NCBI GenBank assembly: GCA_016926765.1
Contig: JAFGNY010000126.1
Span: forward strand, 1-7,157
Source: Bacteroidales bacterium
Lineage (GTDB): Bacteria; Bacteroidota; Bacteroidia; Bacteroidales; FEN-979
DNA length: 7,157 nt
Direction of reading: 5' to 3'
Below the pieces are notes generated by a model, which was not told where the DNA came from, searched no databases, and saw only the letters and a list, made by a program, of their open reading frames with translations. Position 1 is the stretch's first letter, and each line of letters opens with the position of its first letter. The position numbers were made by a program, and so were the translations under genes. Of this stretch, positions 7,127 to 7,157 are shown one piece after another.

Positions 7127-7157
7127 AAAAAGAGTGCATTAGAATATTCATCAAAGA

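Noticed and set aside
1..7157. CRISPR arrays, tRNAs, insertion sequences or long repeats
   Set aside because: None was seen by eye on either strand; nearly all bases are accounted for by five conserved metabolic genes.

Overview
The window looks like a piece of a Bacteroidota chromosome, probably an anaerobic or facultative member near Bacteroidales. Three things suggest this: a short-chain (SDR-type) L-threonine 3-dehydrogenase of the kind common in that phylum, the lack of clear Shine-Dalgarno sequences with A/T-rich leaders in their place, and a TAnnTTTG-type promoter element ahead of the long gene cluster. The phylum call is an inference from gene types and signals, not from a marker gene. 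There are no RNA genes, mobile elements, CRISPR arrays or long repeats. Almost every base is coding.

Layout: positions 1-558 (+) hold the C-terminal 185 codons of L-threonine 3-dehydrogenase, whose start lies outside the window. It converges, with 13 bases between stop codons, on a four-gene minus-strand cluster that reads right to left: acyl-CoA dehydrogenase (7070-5928), fused isobutyryl-CoA mutase IcmF (5911-2510), a butyrate-kinase-family protein (2492-1419) and a metallo-beta-lactamase-fold hydrolase (1414-572). The spacers are 16, 17 and 4 bases, so this is very likely one operon. An 87-base leader with a possible promoter lies upstream of the acyl-CoA dehydrogenase, which makes that gene the likely first gene of the operon.

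The operon suggests short-chain and branched-chain acyl-CoA metabolism. IcmF should interconvert isobutyryl-CoA and n-butyryl-CoA with coenzyme B12, and its built-in GTPase chaperone domain should look after the cofactor. The acyl-CoA dehydrogenase would oxidise the butyryl-CoA (or isobutyryl-CoA) to the enoyl-CoA. That would link valine-derived isobutyryl-CoA to straight-chain beta-oxidation, or the reverse towards butyrate.

The most unusual point is the kinase-family gene. It keeps the full length and the fold-wide conserved blocks of butyrate kinase, but the N-terminal phosphate-binding motif (NPGSTSTK in typical members) reads NPKDKVTQ, and two further active-site blocks are changed. No phosphotransbutyrylase is present in the window. 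The protein is therefore either a kinase with altered chemistry or a pseudokinase that has taken on another role in a B12/acyl-CoA operon. The terminal hydrolase has a complete set of metal ligands but no assignable substrate.
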